A stretch of 64,000 bases of DNA from assembly GCF_009905375.1 (NCBI RefSeq), contig NC_133648.1, positions 22,127,884 to 22,191,883 of the forward strand. The letters are read 5' to 3'. The position numbers and the translations under genes are program-made. Source of the stretch: Apium graveolens (Eukaryota > Streptophyta > Magnoliopsida > Apiales > Apiaceae). Positions within the stretch are counted from its first letter, which is position 1. Every line of letters starts with the position of its first letter. The notes beneath the pieces were generated by a model that saw only the letters and a program-made list of their open reading frames with translations, was not told where the DNA came from and made no database searches. Positions 24,340 to 36,900 of this stretch are shown in pieces.

Positions 24340-25090
24340 TCAAACAGAAAACAAATGGGGGTACTTTTCTAGCATTGTGCTCTCTAGTTCCCAAGTTGAT
24401 TCTTCCACATTATGATTCTGCCATAGTACTCTGACTAGCTTGATCACTTTGTTCCGAAGCACCTGCTCCTTCTTATCCATAATCCTTACTGGCTTCTCCA
24501 CGTAAGTTAGATCTGGCTGCATATCCACCTGCTCGTACTCCACTATGTGCCTGGCATCCCGATGATACCTCCTTAGCATTGACACATGGAACACATTATG
24601 AACTTGTTGCAATTTAGGGGGTAGGGCTAGCTCGTAAGCTAACTTCCCAAACGTCTTAATATATCCAAGGGTCCAACAAATTGTAGACTTAGCTTTCCTT
24701 TCTTTCCGAACCTCATCAATCCTTTCCAAGGGATACCTATATCATTACTAGGTCCCCTATTTCATACTCTTTATCCTTTCGTGTCAAATCAACATACTTA
24801 TCATGTCCATCTTGGGCTACTACCAGCCGTCCTCTGATTAGATCTATCATATCCTGGGTCCTTTGGACTACTGCGGGTCCGAGCATCTTGCGCTCTACAA
24901 CTTCATCCTAACATAAGGGAGATCGACATTGTCTTCCCTCAAGGATCTCATAAGGCGACATCTCGATAATGACATATGATCTATTGTCGTAAGATAACTC
25001 AATCCGAATTAAGTGATCATTCCAAATTCTTTCAAGTCTATTGCACAAACTCTCGTTATTGCTTTTAGCACTAGAGCTTCTGCTTCTCAA
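24340..25090 (-). pseudogene. C integrase C-terminus and chromodomain
   Basis: Minus strand. The integrase end is recognisable at 25050-24910 (NDHLIRIELSYDNRSY, MSPYEILEGRQCRSPLC), followed by a frame with stops to about 24740. The 24729-24340 frame then covers KLAYELALPP, VHNVFHVSMLRRY and the terminal chromodomain (LVRVLWQNHNVEESTWELES, ending YPHLFSV). Chromodomains of this group are thought to guide integration to particular chromatin. The end is intact, but upstream stops mean no complete integrase can be made. Confidence 0.8.
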
Positions 25091-27180
25091 TACCCATTCT
25101 TTTCCAGTTCGTAATCGCTACTACCTTCCGTTCCTAATATTATACTGGTTATACTTTTGCTCGTTAGCGTTCTATAACCTTTTAATAACCACGTCAACCT
25201 TAGTATCACGAATGTGTTCCCATTCCGCATACTACCACCACTTTATTACTCCTTTTTCAGTTGTTTCTATTTTCCAAAATTTGATCAATCAAATAGAAGT
25301 AAAGGAATTTGTTGAGAGATCACTATGATCATGAACACTTGTTATATTGCATAGTTAGTACAGAAGGTGGCCAGCCTTTAGTACTTGACAAGCAATTAAA
25401 CAATAGCTGGTATCCTACTCGGCTTCTATCACACAGATAGATAGTCATTCGGCAATACCTCCCCTTTTGGAAGGGTTGTTCTTCTCAGCTTACATGAAAT
25501 GAAAAGAAGAGAAAAGAACGAACTGAAGAGAATTGTATATATGAAAAAAAATATACTGCCACAAAATATCTGGCTTGGAACCTACCTCTGAACTATAGAG
25601 GTTTGTCATAGGAGAACAAAACATATACGTATTTATATCAGCATCAAGCATTATAGCCTCGTATTTCCCATGCCTAAATATTTTCGCTATCCCGTCCATC
25701 ATTTTATGGACCCACACTCTTCCTTGAGCTTATACATAATCACCTTTGAAACTCCCTCGACATCGAAAATCGAATCTGGGATCTCATTCTATACATCATC
25801 GTTACTAGAATTCTATGCTTGCACCGCAACCTTCCTCGTATAATAATACGACTCTCTATTGATAAGAAAGAATAATTATTCACTAGGTAGATACTCTACT
25901 TAATTAGTCTATCAATGATAACTTATACACTACCACGACCCGATTAGTGGTACTCAATCTCAACACCCCTTCCAATACAACTCTCACGGTTGTAATCAGC
26001 TCATTACTCACAGAATCATTGCTGCCTTACTATGGTCCACCACTGACCTACTGTAGTCATTCACTTTTCCATAAAATCTTAATATCTAACCATACGGAGT
26101 CCATACATCTCGTATCTAATTCTTCTAAGGAGGTAACATAATCACCATTTCTGATTCATGAAGAACACTCCTGATCCTGACATACATACATGACATGAAG
26201 CAGATAAACGTGCAGAAGAGTTTCAATCAAAGCAACGATAGCAGGTTAATACCATTCTTAATCATACGCCCTAAATAGAAGAATTAACTCAAGGGTTCAT
26301 CTAGTCCTTTTTGAAACATGGTCCTGGCTTATCTCAAGATAGGACCTTCTAAGATAGATAGCCCGTTCATGGCGATTACACAAATTAAACCTTTACCAAC
26401 TACTATTACGGTTGGGTATTGCACAGTCATCAGAAGGAATGTCAATCTTCCAAACCATAATTCAACCTTCACATTTTTAACCATCATCTCTGTATTCTCT
26501 TGGCACACGCGCCTAAAATTTTTCCTTTTACCGTTAAAGTGTCGGCCACCTCTTTGGCCTTTCCTGATAGTAATAGTTCCTTACAGTCAATGTCTTTTAA
26601 CCACCTTCAACTAAATTTTCTACCTCATTTCAATCACAGTTTATGTGAAGATGTTTTCCTTAAAATCTGATGAGTAAAAAAAAAATCACCATTTTTCCAT
26701 AAGTTATTGCCTCAGTCTTTAGAGGTTAATCACTGTCATGACTGACGCTCAATCATAATTAGAACATCTTTTATCTTAAGTCCTAATTGCCCTGAACAAT
26801 TTCGACCATTACTGGTTCGATCCATACTTTCTCGTGGTTTAGCACGTGCCCCACTTGGCATCATTATAATTATGTCATATTCCCTTTATCAATATTTTTA
26901 TTCTTGAGAATTTCGAATATTTCCTTTCTCCTTGTAAAACCTCTAAGGTTATCGTTCAATCGTTCCTCCTGTATTCCCTATATACAGGGCATATCAAAAT
27001 ACCATTTACTAATACTAGAACCATTGTCTATATATTTCTGAAAAATTTCTCCACTGATCCTTAAAGGTTATTATTACCTTAATCCTTTCCAATTCATACT
27101 GTCAAAACTCATACTGTCCCTATTAAGGGTGACATGCCAACCTTTATGCAGTCCCCTAGGATTCATTTTAAGTTACCAAT
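25091..27180 (-). other. C internal, degenerate stretch
   Basis: About 2.1 kb inside C with only faint traces of pol on minus (a possible decayed RT region near 26900-27060). There is no open frame of note, no LTR boundary and no host gene signature. Poly-A at 26677-26685. Best read as heavily mutated pol sequence. Confidence 0.45.
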
Positions 27181-27360
27181 GTTCTATCCTTAATTCCACC
27201 TTTAAAAGGTACCTGCGTCCTTCCATGGATAAATCAAGTCATATATCCTTGATAGATTATCTTATTCATCATTCCCACCTCGATAGTCTATACCTAACTT
27301 CATAATAGCATCCTTATTCAAATTGAGGTCAATCCATATGGCCTCCAAAAGATAACAATG
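27180..27360 (-). pseudogene. C decayed reverse transcriptase fragment
   Basis: On minus the reading LGIDYRGGNDE, stop, DNLSRIYDLI, then KDAGTF lines up with the RT block that in D reads [26 protein letters not shown]. Stops and substitutions are frequent. This is the RT in its expected place after gag, older-looking than the fragment at 28625-29440. Confidence 0.55.
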
Positions 27361-28085
27361 GTCATCCGCTTTTCTTTCCTGATTTGGTAATGATAACATG
27401 GATGTTCTGGAAGATATTGGTCATGTTCAACGTGAACTTCTTCTTAATAATTCCTTATTTACTTTTGTTGTTTATCTCAACAGTCACCTCAATGTTGGGA
27501 TACCTCCCATACCTGGCGTCTCCCTTTCTGGGTATCGAGCCACCGGTCTTACATTTCACATTATTGAAGGTCACTTCCTTCATCCAATTTTTCCTGATTT
27601 CTTACTTTCTTGTCTCCTCAGTCTATCCGTGTCTCAATATTTATCCTTCGAACTATCTCAAGGTTTCCTCGAATCCTCCCAACTTAAAGGGGGTACAATA
27701 TATGTATCTCTTATGCCTTTAACCATCAATTTTAACTCATGGTGGATCATCATCCTGACGATTACATGCTTTTCTATTTATATTGCTATGAGTCTTTAGG
27801 GTTTCCTCATACCCAACTCCCTTATCATTCCTCAAACTCTATTGCCTTTATATTCCTTTCCACTTCAGTTTCTTTTTATTTTCCTTTTCTCTTATCATTA
27901 TTTCACAAATCAATCACAATATAAGCATTGATTTCAAACATCCCGTCATTCTAGATTTGTGTCCTCAGAACGAATCTTGACAACTTTTACAACTTAGATT
28001 CATAATTTATCATACTTGTCTGCCTTTGTTCTGGCTCTAAAGCTTTTACACTATCTCCTTATCTTTGGGAATTACTTTCCCGAAA
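27361..28085 (-). other. C internal, gag-pro interval, unrecognised
   Basis: About 700 bp between the gag fragment and the decayed RT, where gag C-terminus and protease would be expected. I cannot identify knuckles or an active site. Overlapping + frames (27384-27924) have no recognisable domain. Confidence 0.4.
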
Positions 28086-28089
28086 ACAA

Positions 28090-28560
28090 TTGACTGGACT
28101 TAAATCAGTTTATTCTAACCTCTGGCTCCGTGCCTTTCTTGGTCTTTCACCAACGGGTGGTCTCTCTCTTAGGAGGGTAAGTGACAAAAACGATCTTTTG
28201 TGGTTCATCAATCATTTTGAATCTCAAATGATTCCTATATTTCCTTTAGCCAGGCTCTTGCCTCGGCTAGGTCAACTTGTTCCTTGGAACTCTGGGAGCT
28301 TAGAGACTTAAAGGTCCTGAAAGAATTTCTCACCGTACTGTCTCCTCAGGGTGGTGGTTGGGGATAATAGTCTAAGTTCTCTTTAGACAGGTCCATGAAT
28401 TGCCGTATAGGGGTACCATCTTGGGTCTCCTTTCCTTACTCGACTTTTTTTTTCCTTAGTATGAAATGTTTCATCCTACTCCCCATAATTGGGGTCATCT
28501 TTTAATTTAAAATCCTCATTTTCCACTCCATTATGTCATGGGTTCCTTCTATCTTGATGG
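28090..28560 (-). pseudogene. C gag N-terminal fragment
   Basis: Minus strand. TPIRQFMDLSKENLDYYP (about 28415-28360), FRTFKSLSSQSSKEQ and AEARAWLKEI, stop, ESFEI (28310-28210) correspond to the Gag capsid start, which in A and D reads FKTF.AVNPPEFKGS and ANVWLKEIEKSF. Several stops follow. It lies downstream of an RT-RNase H-integrase fragment, which is the reverse of the normal order. Confidence 0.65.
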
Positions 28561-28624
28561 CGACCTCCCTGACTATCACGTTCAGGGTTTGCTCTAAATC
28601 TTATTCCTCAAACTAGCTTTCATC

Positions 28625-29440
28625 TAAGATCTCATCTTTAAGCTCTTGAACATTTGGAACCCAAATTCTGTAGGAATACCTCATTATTCCCTTCTCATCT
28701 TTATCGGTATTAACCTCTTATCTATTTGTTGGCTCTCTGCCTTCATTCATAACTTTTTCTGGCACAATATGATCTTTTCCAATAATTCGGGCTGTATTGC
28801 TATCTCAAACAGCTTTTCGGTACCGACTCCGGTTACCTTCACTACTATTTCCATTTTCTCAAAATCTCTTATAAACTCTCCAAAAGACATTATCATCTTG
28901 AGTCTCTCCTTTTTACTAAGGGCATCAGCCACCATATTGGCTTTCCCCGAATGATAAAGAATCTCCCAATCATAATTCTTGATTAGCTCTAACCGCCTCC
29001 TCTGGCGTATGTTGAGCTCTTTCTACGTAAGAATGTACTAGAGCACTTATGGCTTAGGTAATTCTCGCACTTCTCTCCATACAAGTAGTGCCTCCAATCT
29101 TTAGGGTAAAACTATTACCACGAGCCTAAGCTCATGGGCGGGGATATCGAATTTCATATTACCTTAATTGTCTTGACGCAGACGCGATTATCTTGCTGTG
29201 CTAAGAAGCACCCTAATTCCTTATGCGAAGCGTCACTTACAAATCACAAAATCTCCTTTTTCCATCCGGCAACGCCAGCATAGGGGCCATTACCAACCTC
29301 TGCTTCAGTTCTTGAAAGCTGTTCTCGCATTTCTCTGTCCATTCGAACTTCTCAGTCTTACGAGTAAGCCGCATTAAAGGGGCTACTATCTTTACAACTT
29401 GAACGAACCTCCGGTAGTGACCGGCCAATCCTACCTCTGG
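28625..29440 (-). pseudogene. C misplaced RT-RNase H-integrase fragment
   Basis: Minus strand. It starts inside RT (GLAGHYRRFVQVVKIVAPLM at 29440-29370, then [19 protein letters not shown]), passes through degraded RNase H to MVADALSKKERLKM (28935-28890), and ends in the integrase N-terminus (YRIWVPNVQELKDEILDE near 28690-28625). It is placed between the leader ORF and the gag fragment, where it does not belong. Sharp edges near 29440 and 28625 suggest capture by template switching or rearrangement. Confidence 0.7.
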
Positions 29441-29480
29441 TAGTTGCCCTAACCATGGTCATCAATTCCTCAGTGGTCCT

Positions 29481-29738
29481 TTATTCATTCTTGTCAGGAT
29501 CCTCCATGGGATCCTCCTCAGCAACTATCCCTTCTAGGACAACATCCTCAACCGCTACATCCTCAATATCAACATCATCCGGTCCCGCGTTAGGACGCTC
29601 TATCGGATCCATAATCTGATCCCTAATAAATAATAAAACATCATCGCGTTGATGTTCCTCAACTTCAGGGTTCGGAGTCCCGCTACCATATACGATAACG
29701 AACTACGCTTCTATCGCTACATTTATAAGGGTTCCCAT
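29481..29738 (-). pseudogene. C acidic leader ORF
   Basis: Minus frame of 86 codons from ATG at 29738 to TAA at 29481, with one TAG at codon 12. It is strongly acidic: DQIMDPIERPNAGPDDVDIE and VAEEDPMEDPDKNE. It lies about 120 bp after the primer site, the position of the leader ORF in A, D and E, but I see no sequence similarity to those. Function unknown; may be chance, though its composition is unlike the surroundings. Confidence 0.4.
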
Positions 29739-29858
29739 AAGGGTTTTAACTGTCAGTACTACGTTAGGTAGTCCGACTATGAACTTGGCAAGAGTTCTTA
29801 TTATCTTAGTGAACTTATTATCTTAACGTCCCATCATCTCTGAGGTTTATAACGCTTA

Positions 29859-29870
29859 GCTCTGATACCA
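29859..29870 (-). other. C primer-binding site (tRNA-iMet)
   Basis: GCTCTGATACCA on +, so TGGTATCAGAGC on minus, four bases from the LTR edge at 29875. Confidence 0.93.
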
Positions 29871-29874
29871 TTTC

Positions 29875-32800
29875 TGTAACACCCCCAGATCCGGGGTCGG
29901 GGATCCGGGTCGTCACGAGTTCCACTTCCCTTAACAACACCCAATCTTAATAAACAATCAACTACTCTTTACTGTGACCCCACAATATACACACACACAC
30001 CACAAGTTATAGTCTCAGAGATGAATATCAAAAAATAATCACAAGTCGTTTTATTCCACAATTAAGTCAATACACCTTAAAAAGGTTTCTGAATAAATTT
30101 ACATTTCTTTGCCATTATTACAATTCATAATATACATAAGTCTGGTACATTACTAGTTGAAAACTTAGCCTATTGGTAATTTCTACCTCAGCTACAGCGG
30201 CCTGAACGCTTCCGGAAAGCTGCGGAACGTTTCCTATCCGCTTGCGAATTGGGAGCTTGGTCATGTTCATCTTATCTATCTGATGTTGTGTGATGAAAGA
30301 AGAAAGCAAGGGTGAGCAGCAAGCCCACCAAAATAATATGTATAATGATTTACAATATATGAGCCTACTCATAATACTCATGAAAGTCTTGGTCAAAAGA
30401 AATGAACCAAGTTTGATATCTCAATGCGATGAAGTCGCAAAATATTCAGTATATATACATATATACTTTTCAAAATATTGGAAGTCCTCTTTCATGCATA
30501 ATATACACAAAGTCCCAGTGTATAACTGTATATAAAAAAAATATCGTTGCAAGGTGATCTCATATATCTAACCTTGTCTCAACGTTTTTCTGAAAATCTT
30601 TATCATTCATAAGACAATTATTAATTAGATATAAGTTTAAAAGATGAGGTTACCAAATACCCCAATATACTTATATCTTTCCCAATACTACTTGAACTAC
30701 CACCGTTCAAGTTATAACCAGTTTCAAAAGTTCATCACATAGATGAGACTACAAGACAAGATTTGAATAGATTCAATCTTTGAAATATTATTGAATGAAA
30801 AAGTTATGAGATACTTTATTTAGTCCCGATATATATATATATCCACATATATATATCTCTTTAAACATTTCCTGGAACCTCTGTTATATATAGTATGAAC
30901 AGAGTTTGAAACATCCAATGAATTTTGGAAAGGAAAAGAATTTTGGCATAAACCAGATATCTTGCTGATCAGGCAAAGATACCAATAAGTAACCTTTTCT
31001 ACTGTAGATGGATGAATTCCTCACCGGTCATCACCCTGGCCGCATTAGGACCTCGCGCTAGACCGTTACCCGGCCCCTCACGCGTTGATGGACTGCCACC
31101 CAACCACTTACACAATAATAGACCGTACCCCGGCCTGTCGCTTATGCCGACTCAATTAGATGGGCTTACTTCCCGAACGTTGGGCAAGTAATCAATTCAT
31201 TTACCAAAACTGCAACCTCGTTGCGAATATAAAATATACCACAGAGCCGGATTCCCCAGGTTTTGAGCGAGTATTTAAATCCCCTTAAAAGGAAGATCTT
31301 AAATATAAAAAAAGAGTTTTGGGATCCACTCTGACTTTTAAAAATCATTTTGAAGACTCGAAAACACTTTAAAGAGTGTTTGGAGTAAAGCTGATTTAAT
31401 GAAGTAAATCAGTCCCCAGAATATTTAGAAAATGACCGAATATTATTATTTAAATAATATTCCCATAAAGAATAGTCTTTATAAAAATAATTGAAGTAGA
31501 AGTATTAAAACTTATACTTGAAACGAGTATTAAATAACCAAAGATATACTTATATGAAAGTATTATCTTTATTTGAATAATCGAAAATAAGTTTGATTAT
31601 TAACACCTTATTCTTTAATAAAATAAAGAATATATTTCAGCAAATAATCGGAGTCATAGATCCTCAAATGAATATTCAAATAATATTCAATAAATAATAT
31701 AAAAGAGTCATAAGCCCTCGAATGAATATTCAAATAATATTCAATAAATAATATAAAAGAGTCATAAGCCCTCGAATGAATATTCAAATAATATTCAATA
31801 AATACTATAAAAGAGTCATAAGCCCTCGAATGAATATTCAAATAATATTCAGATAAATAAATAAAAGGAGTCATACGCCTTCGAATAGTATTCGAAATAA
31901 TATTCAATAATAAATAAAGTTTAAAGTTATCGAATAAACCTTATTCGATTAATAGTTTGGAAAACTATAACCATATATATATAAATATATATATATCCAT
32001 ATCCATATATATACAAAATCTACTCGGGATCCTCGACTCCCGGTTTTAGAAAATATTTTCACCTTTGGGTCCCTATACTAAGGGTATATGCAAGATACCG
32101 CTATCCTCTAGCATAGGTATTATCAACTGAACCAACAGATATATATTTCAAGAATATGAAACAGGCATGCATATATACCATATCACATGCTACAATATAT
32201 CGCAAGAATTTGCTAAATAACCAACATGCATCTATCGCAAGATAATGCATATACAAGTGTATACATCACAACAACAGTATAACGGATAGAATACTTGCCA
32301 GAGCGACTTGGGGGTAAGAAAGGCTCGGGACGAGTCTGATAACCTATAAACAACAAGTAAGTTGGAATTAAACCAAAATCACTTGTAAATCTATACTTTA
32401 ACTAACTTAGACTCTAACGCTTGTTTTGCGCTCACCGATTCGCTTAAGTCACTCGGGTACCCTCGGCTCCACCATTTTTAATAATTTAACCTTTACGAGT
32501 TTTAAAGCGATTCCTTCGCGAGTGTCTTACCAACTGCCTAACACACTTACCATAAATGTTTCATACATTAATTAACCCTTTTTGGTCTTTAACCTATGTT
32601 TCAAAGTAAGGCGAGGGAAAAAGTTTCGTTCGCGAAACGCCGTTACTTGAAACGGTCGTTTCTCCTAAACCGTGCATCGGAATCGAACGAACTACATATC
32701 AAAACGAAGCTCGTAACATGAGCTATCTAAACATGGCAGTGGTCATAATCTAGCAGGGGGTTCTCGGGTCCTAATGCTATGCACAAAAACAGTCCAAAGA

Positions 32801-33904
32801 AAATCGGACGTTACGACGGCTATGTTTACGCGATTTCCAAATTTTAAACCATACAAAACCAACCACAAACCAACCTCAAATCCAACATACAACCAACATC
32901 CATCCTTATCACATCATAACAACCCCAACCAATTCAATTTAATCATTCATACTTATGCCTAAACTTAACTTTAATCATACTTAAGTTCCTTTAAATCAAA
33001 ACCACAACAATTACCATTCCATTTCACTACCATTCCAAATCCCAAACTCTAAATCATAACAACAAGCTACAATATCAACCCACTAATCAAAATCATCTTA
33101 TAATATATAGGAATCTAGGGTTTGGAGATGGTATACCTTCCTTGAAGTGGTGGGTGGAGCTAGGAAGCCTTAAGAAGCTTTGAGAAGTCTTAAGAATGCT
33201 TGGATCTTCAAGAAAAACAAGAAAAGTTCAAGTTAAAAACTTGAAAACACTATTCATTGTCTTCTTCTTTGATTAAATGAAGAAGATTGAGAAAGAATTA
33301 ATGGCTTAAACTCATGATATAGTCCTAACTAAGCATGAAGATGATTAGGGAATTATCTTACCAATTTAGGAAGCTTGGATCTTGGATTTTGAAAAATCTT
33401 ACCTTTAAAAAGTAAGAAAGCCGAGAGCAATGAAGAACTAATGCCTTGGTTGCTTTTTGATTTTTGATGAGAATGATTTTTACTTGGCTTGGTTGACTTG
33501 TTTTGTATTTGATTTAGTCAATTACCTTCTTGCCCTTGAAATTGTGTGGTTACAAAGCTACCACACCTCCTTCCTTCCCATGTCATGCTTATGTCATCCT
33601 CATGATGTCATCCTCCCTTTCTTGTCCTCTTTCTATTGGTTGGATGACATCATTCCCACTAATCCCTTTGATTAACTTCCTAATCGTTTGCCTAATGACC
33701 GCTGATCTGTTATACGGTTCGCTTAACTTTCGTTCTCGTTTATCGTTTGAAGGATCATACCCGGGATCTTATTACTTAGGTTCCCTTAACCTTTCTCAAT
33801 ACATTATATTCCTTTTTATGATCCTCTATTATAATCCTTTAATTTAAATCATTTTTATCCTGTTACCTTATACTCAATTCTCTCCGTATCTTGGGGTTAT
33901 TACA
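29875..33904 (-). mobile_element. C 5' LTR (right copy)
   Basis: A 4030-bp copy of the left LTR with scattered single-base differences and one ~185-bp gap near 33894, where TATCTTG joins directly to GGGTTATTACA. It contains the same 54-bp array. Confidence 0.92.
31631..31905 (-). repeat. 54-bp tandem repeat, C right LTR
   Basis: Units start at 31667, 31721, 31775 and 31829; same array as in the left LTR with one or two base differences. Confidence 0.9.
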
Positions 33905-33909
33905 ATTTA
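33905..33909. repeat. Target duplication of C, right (ATTTA)
   Basis: Exact partner of 20088-20092. B sequence resumes after it. Confidence 0.9.
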
Positions 33910-36900
33910 GAACCCTTGATTGGATCACTTATCTTTCCATTTCATTATATACGGGTGATCAGCCCGTATCGACCTCCATTCCGGTCTTTAAGGTACCATT
34001 CGGCATAATTTCAGCCTTAAATTGGACTAGTCCCATTAGCCTCTTACCATGACTGGACTAGTCCCACTAGCCTCTTACGTCTCAATCCAATCCATCAGGA
34101 ATTCATTTGGAAAACCTTGAGTTGGAAAACAATAGGTTTTCTAAAATTCATTTTATCATTACCAAGCCTTTGAAATCATTCAGACTCTTTCAAGTCGAAA
34201 CTCATTCTTAATTCAGATTTAAAGAAACAAAGTTCAAGGAGTGAATCAAAGATACGCAAAGAACAATTCTCAAGAATTCTGTATCAAGGATAACAAGGTA
34301 CTAAATTTGAAGGGTCGGAAATAACTTAGGGATCATTAGGGCGATCAAGAGAAACGGGGTATCATTAACAGAGTTATCCAAGATAATTTTAAGGTTCAAT
34401 ATGATCATGGCATTATAGGAAGCTTAAACAGAAAGGCAGATTATCAACGGGTGAATTCAATAGGATTATCAATAACAGGTTATCAAGAACAAAGGGTACT
34501 TCAAATCAATATCAGGGTTTCATAAAGCAAGGATTTCATACTTTAACAGTTCAATACTCTACATGGTATGAAGAACATTTCCTTTACAATCATTTATACA
34601 AGTAATCAGAATTACTTGCCTGAAATAGCTTTCCTGAGGGTTGAACTACTGCCACCTAGTATACTTTTCCCTTTCCTAGCCCGAATGCCCTCACGCTCCG
34701 AATCTACAATAAAACCAGATATCTTAATTAGATTCCCAACTCTCGTTCCCGGAATGATCACTCTATACGATAACTCGATTATATTATTGACTCGAACTAT
34801 ACGAGTATAGCTTATACAAATAAGCACACAGCACATAGCACAATTCTTTCTCATAGTTTTCATATCCTTATATACCTAGCAATCAAAGCATACTCGCTTG
34901 ACCTAGGCTATTTCTCAAATCAAACTAACACGACTCTTTTACGAGTACTAGACACATTCACAACCAAACATTTACATGCATACTATCACTTATATCAATC
35001 GACTTAATTCCCTTTTCTTTTATTCCTTAATTCGAATCAAAACAACAATCCAATCAAGCAAAAATCAAAGATTTTCACATATAACACTCAATCATTCCAA
35101 AATCAAGTTTTGACCTTTATTTCTTATGGCCTATTCGGCCTTAACACTTATCACAATCAAGAATCAAACATGCAAAAATAGATTTTGACATACAAGGTTA
35201 TATACCACATTTCTTTCTTGTTTTAATCCCCTATTAAATCATTCCATTCATTAAGTCACCAAAACCATGCACCACTTAGTGATTTTAACTTAATCAATCC
35301 ATCAAATCAACATGCATACACTTAATCACCAAGTTATCCCCTTTTTATCTTGTTTTCATTCGGCAAGAACATAATTTTCAACTTAAAGACTAATTACTAG
35401 CATGCACTCATTGATCTCCTTTAAAACTATCATGCAATTGCTTTTAAATCATACAAACTTAGTGTTTACCAAGATTATTTCACCAAATTCAATTTCCTTT
35501 CTTATTAACTCAAAAATTCGAACCTAAACTTAGCATGCAACAATAATTCATTCCTTATTAGTCTAATCACCATCCATCATTACTTTAATCAAGTCTACTC
35601 ATAACAAACCACTTTAAAGATTCAACCCATTCGGGTTTATCAAGAAAACACACATACAAAGATCAATCTTGACATGCAAAGTCCTATATCACATTTTTAA
35701 CTTGTTTTAAGCCTTAACTTAGTCATTTAACTCATTTTCATCAAGATTTTTGAAGCACAAAGCCAAACATCACCTAATGACTCAAACCTTAATCAAATTA
35801 TTCAATCAACATGCATGCATTCACTTAATCACAAATCAATCTCTTCTAAACCCATTTTCCATTCGGCAAACATTCCAAATTCACAATCCAAAAACCAAAC
35901 ATTGACATGCATCACTAACTCCTCTTTTAAATCAACATGCAACTCTATTTCCTACTAATTAAGCTTAGTTCATACCAAGATCAAGTCACAAAATTCAATT
36001 TCCCTTTTTATTAGCATAAAGCCGAAGCAAAACTCACATGCAAATCATAAAATTTGATTTTCTAAGCAACAATCACTTGCACACATTCATTTTACAACCA
36101 AGGAAATCATTTTACCAATCACATACTCAATTTTCAACAAAAGAAGCAAAACCCTTTTTTCAAGTTTTCAAGAAATCATAACATGCAACATTAAAATCTA
36201 ACAATCACATCATGAAAAACCCACCGGCTCTCCTTTGGATCATGGCCGGTGGTGGTCGAACTTGAGAGAGTCCATGACGGATCTCCTCTCGAGTTTATGA
36301 CCTCCACAACCTCTTAAAATTACTCTTATAATTATGCTTCAAGAAATTGTTTTTCTTAAACAAAACCATAGTGATCACTTCAACAAAACCTTGCAAATAC
36401 TTACATGCAAATAGGAATCAAGAAGTATACCGAAAATAAAGGCTAAAGGTAGCAATATCTTTGAGTTTGAGTAAGATTTGGGGGTTGCATACAAGTGAGA
36501 GAGATGAGAGATGAGAGATGAGAGGGCCGAGAGGGAGTGAAAGAGAGAGAGAGTGTTCGGGAGAGAGACGAGAGAAAAGAAAGAGAGAAGAGAGAAAAGA
36601 GAGAATGAGTGCACAAAAGAAAGAAAAGAAAAGAAAGTGGGTTATATATAGCACTTGGAAACAAGGGCAATCTAGTAATTTACCAACTTCCTTTTACTCA
36701 CTCATCCCTTTTCTTTTTACTTAAATGTGATAAAATTCAAATACAAAATATATCTCTCTCGGAAAGTCGAGAATTATTGAAAATGACATTTTTAACGCGT
36801 AGGTCTCGAAATTAGCTTTTTATCCATTACTCATAATAAGAATTTGAGCGAGCGGTTGATTTTATATGAATTTCGCAAACTCGCTTTAATAAATACCTTT

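Larger units (their letters stand above)
20093..33904 (-). mobile_element. Element C: young minus-strand Tekay-like element
   Basis: 13.8-kb element with LTRs of 4214 and 4030 bp, a perfect ATTTA target duplication, a tRNA-iMet primer site (minus, 29870-29859) and a polypurine tract (minus, about 24325-24307). LTR copies differ by roughly one base in 150-200 by eye, so insertion was recent, yet the internal 5.6 kb is full of stops and has pol fragments in abnormal order. It is therefore a non-autonomous element, presumably moved by proteins of a relative. It is the youngest insertion in the chain T, A, B, C. Confidence 0.9.

Noticed and set aside
27384..27924. Overlapping + frames with hydrophobic translation
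   Set aside because: Opposite strand to the element's gag-pol remnants; pyrimidine-rich sequence gives Leu/Phe/Ser-rich chance frames.
36375..36815. Several overlapping frames on both strands
   Set aside because: Low-complexity GA/CT block of the B LTR; all three minus frames are open because of Ser/Leu/Phe codons in CT repeats.
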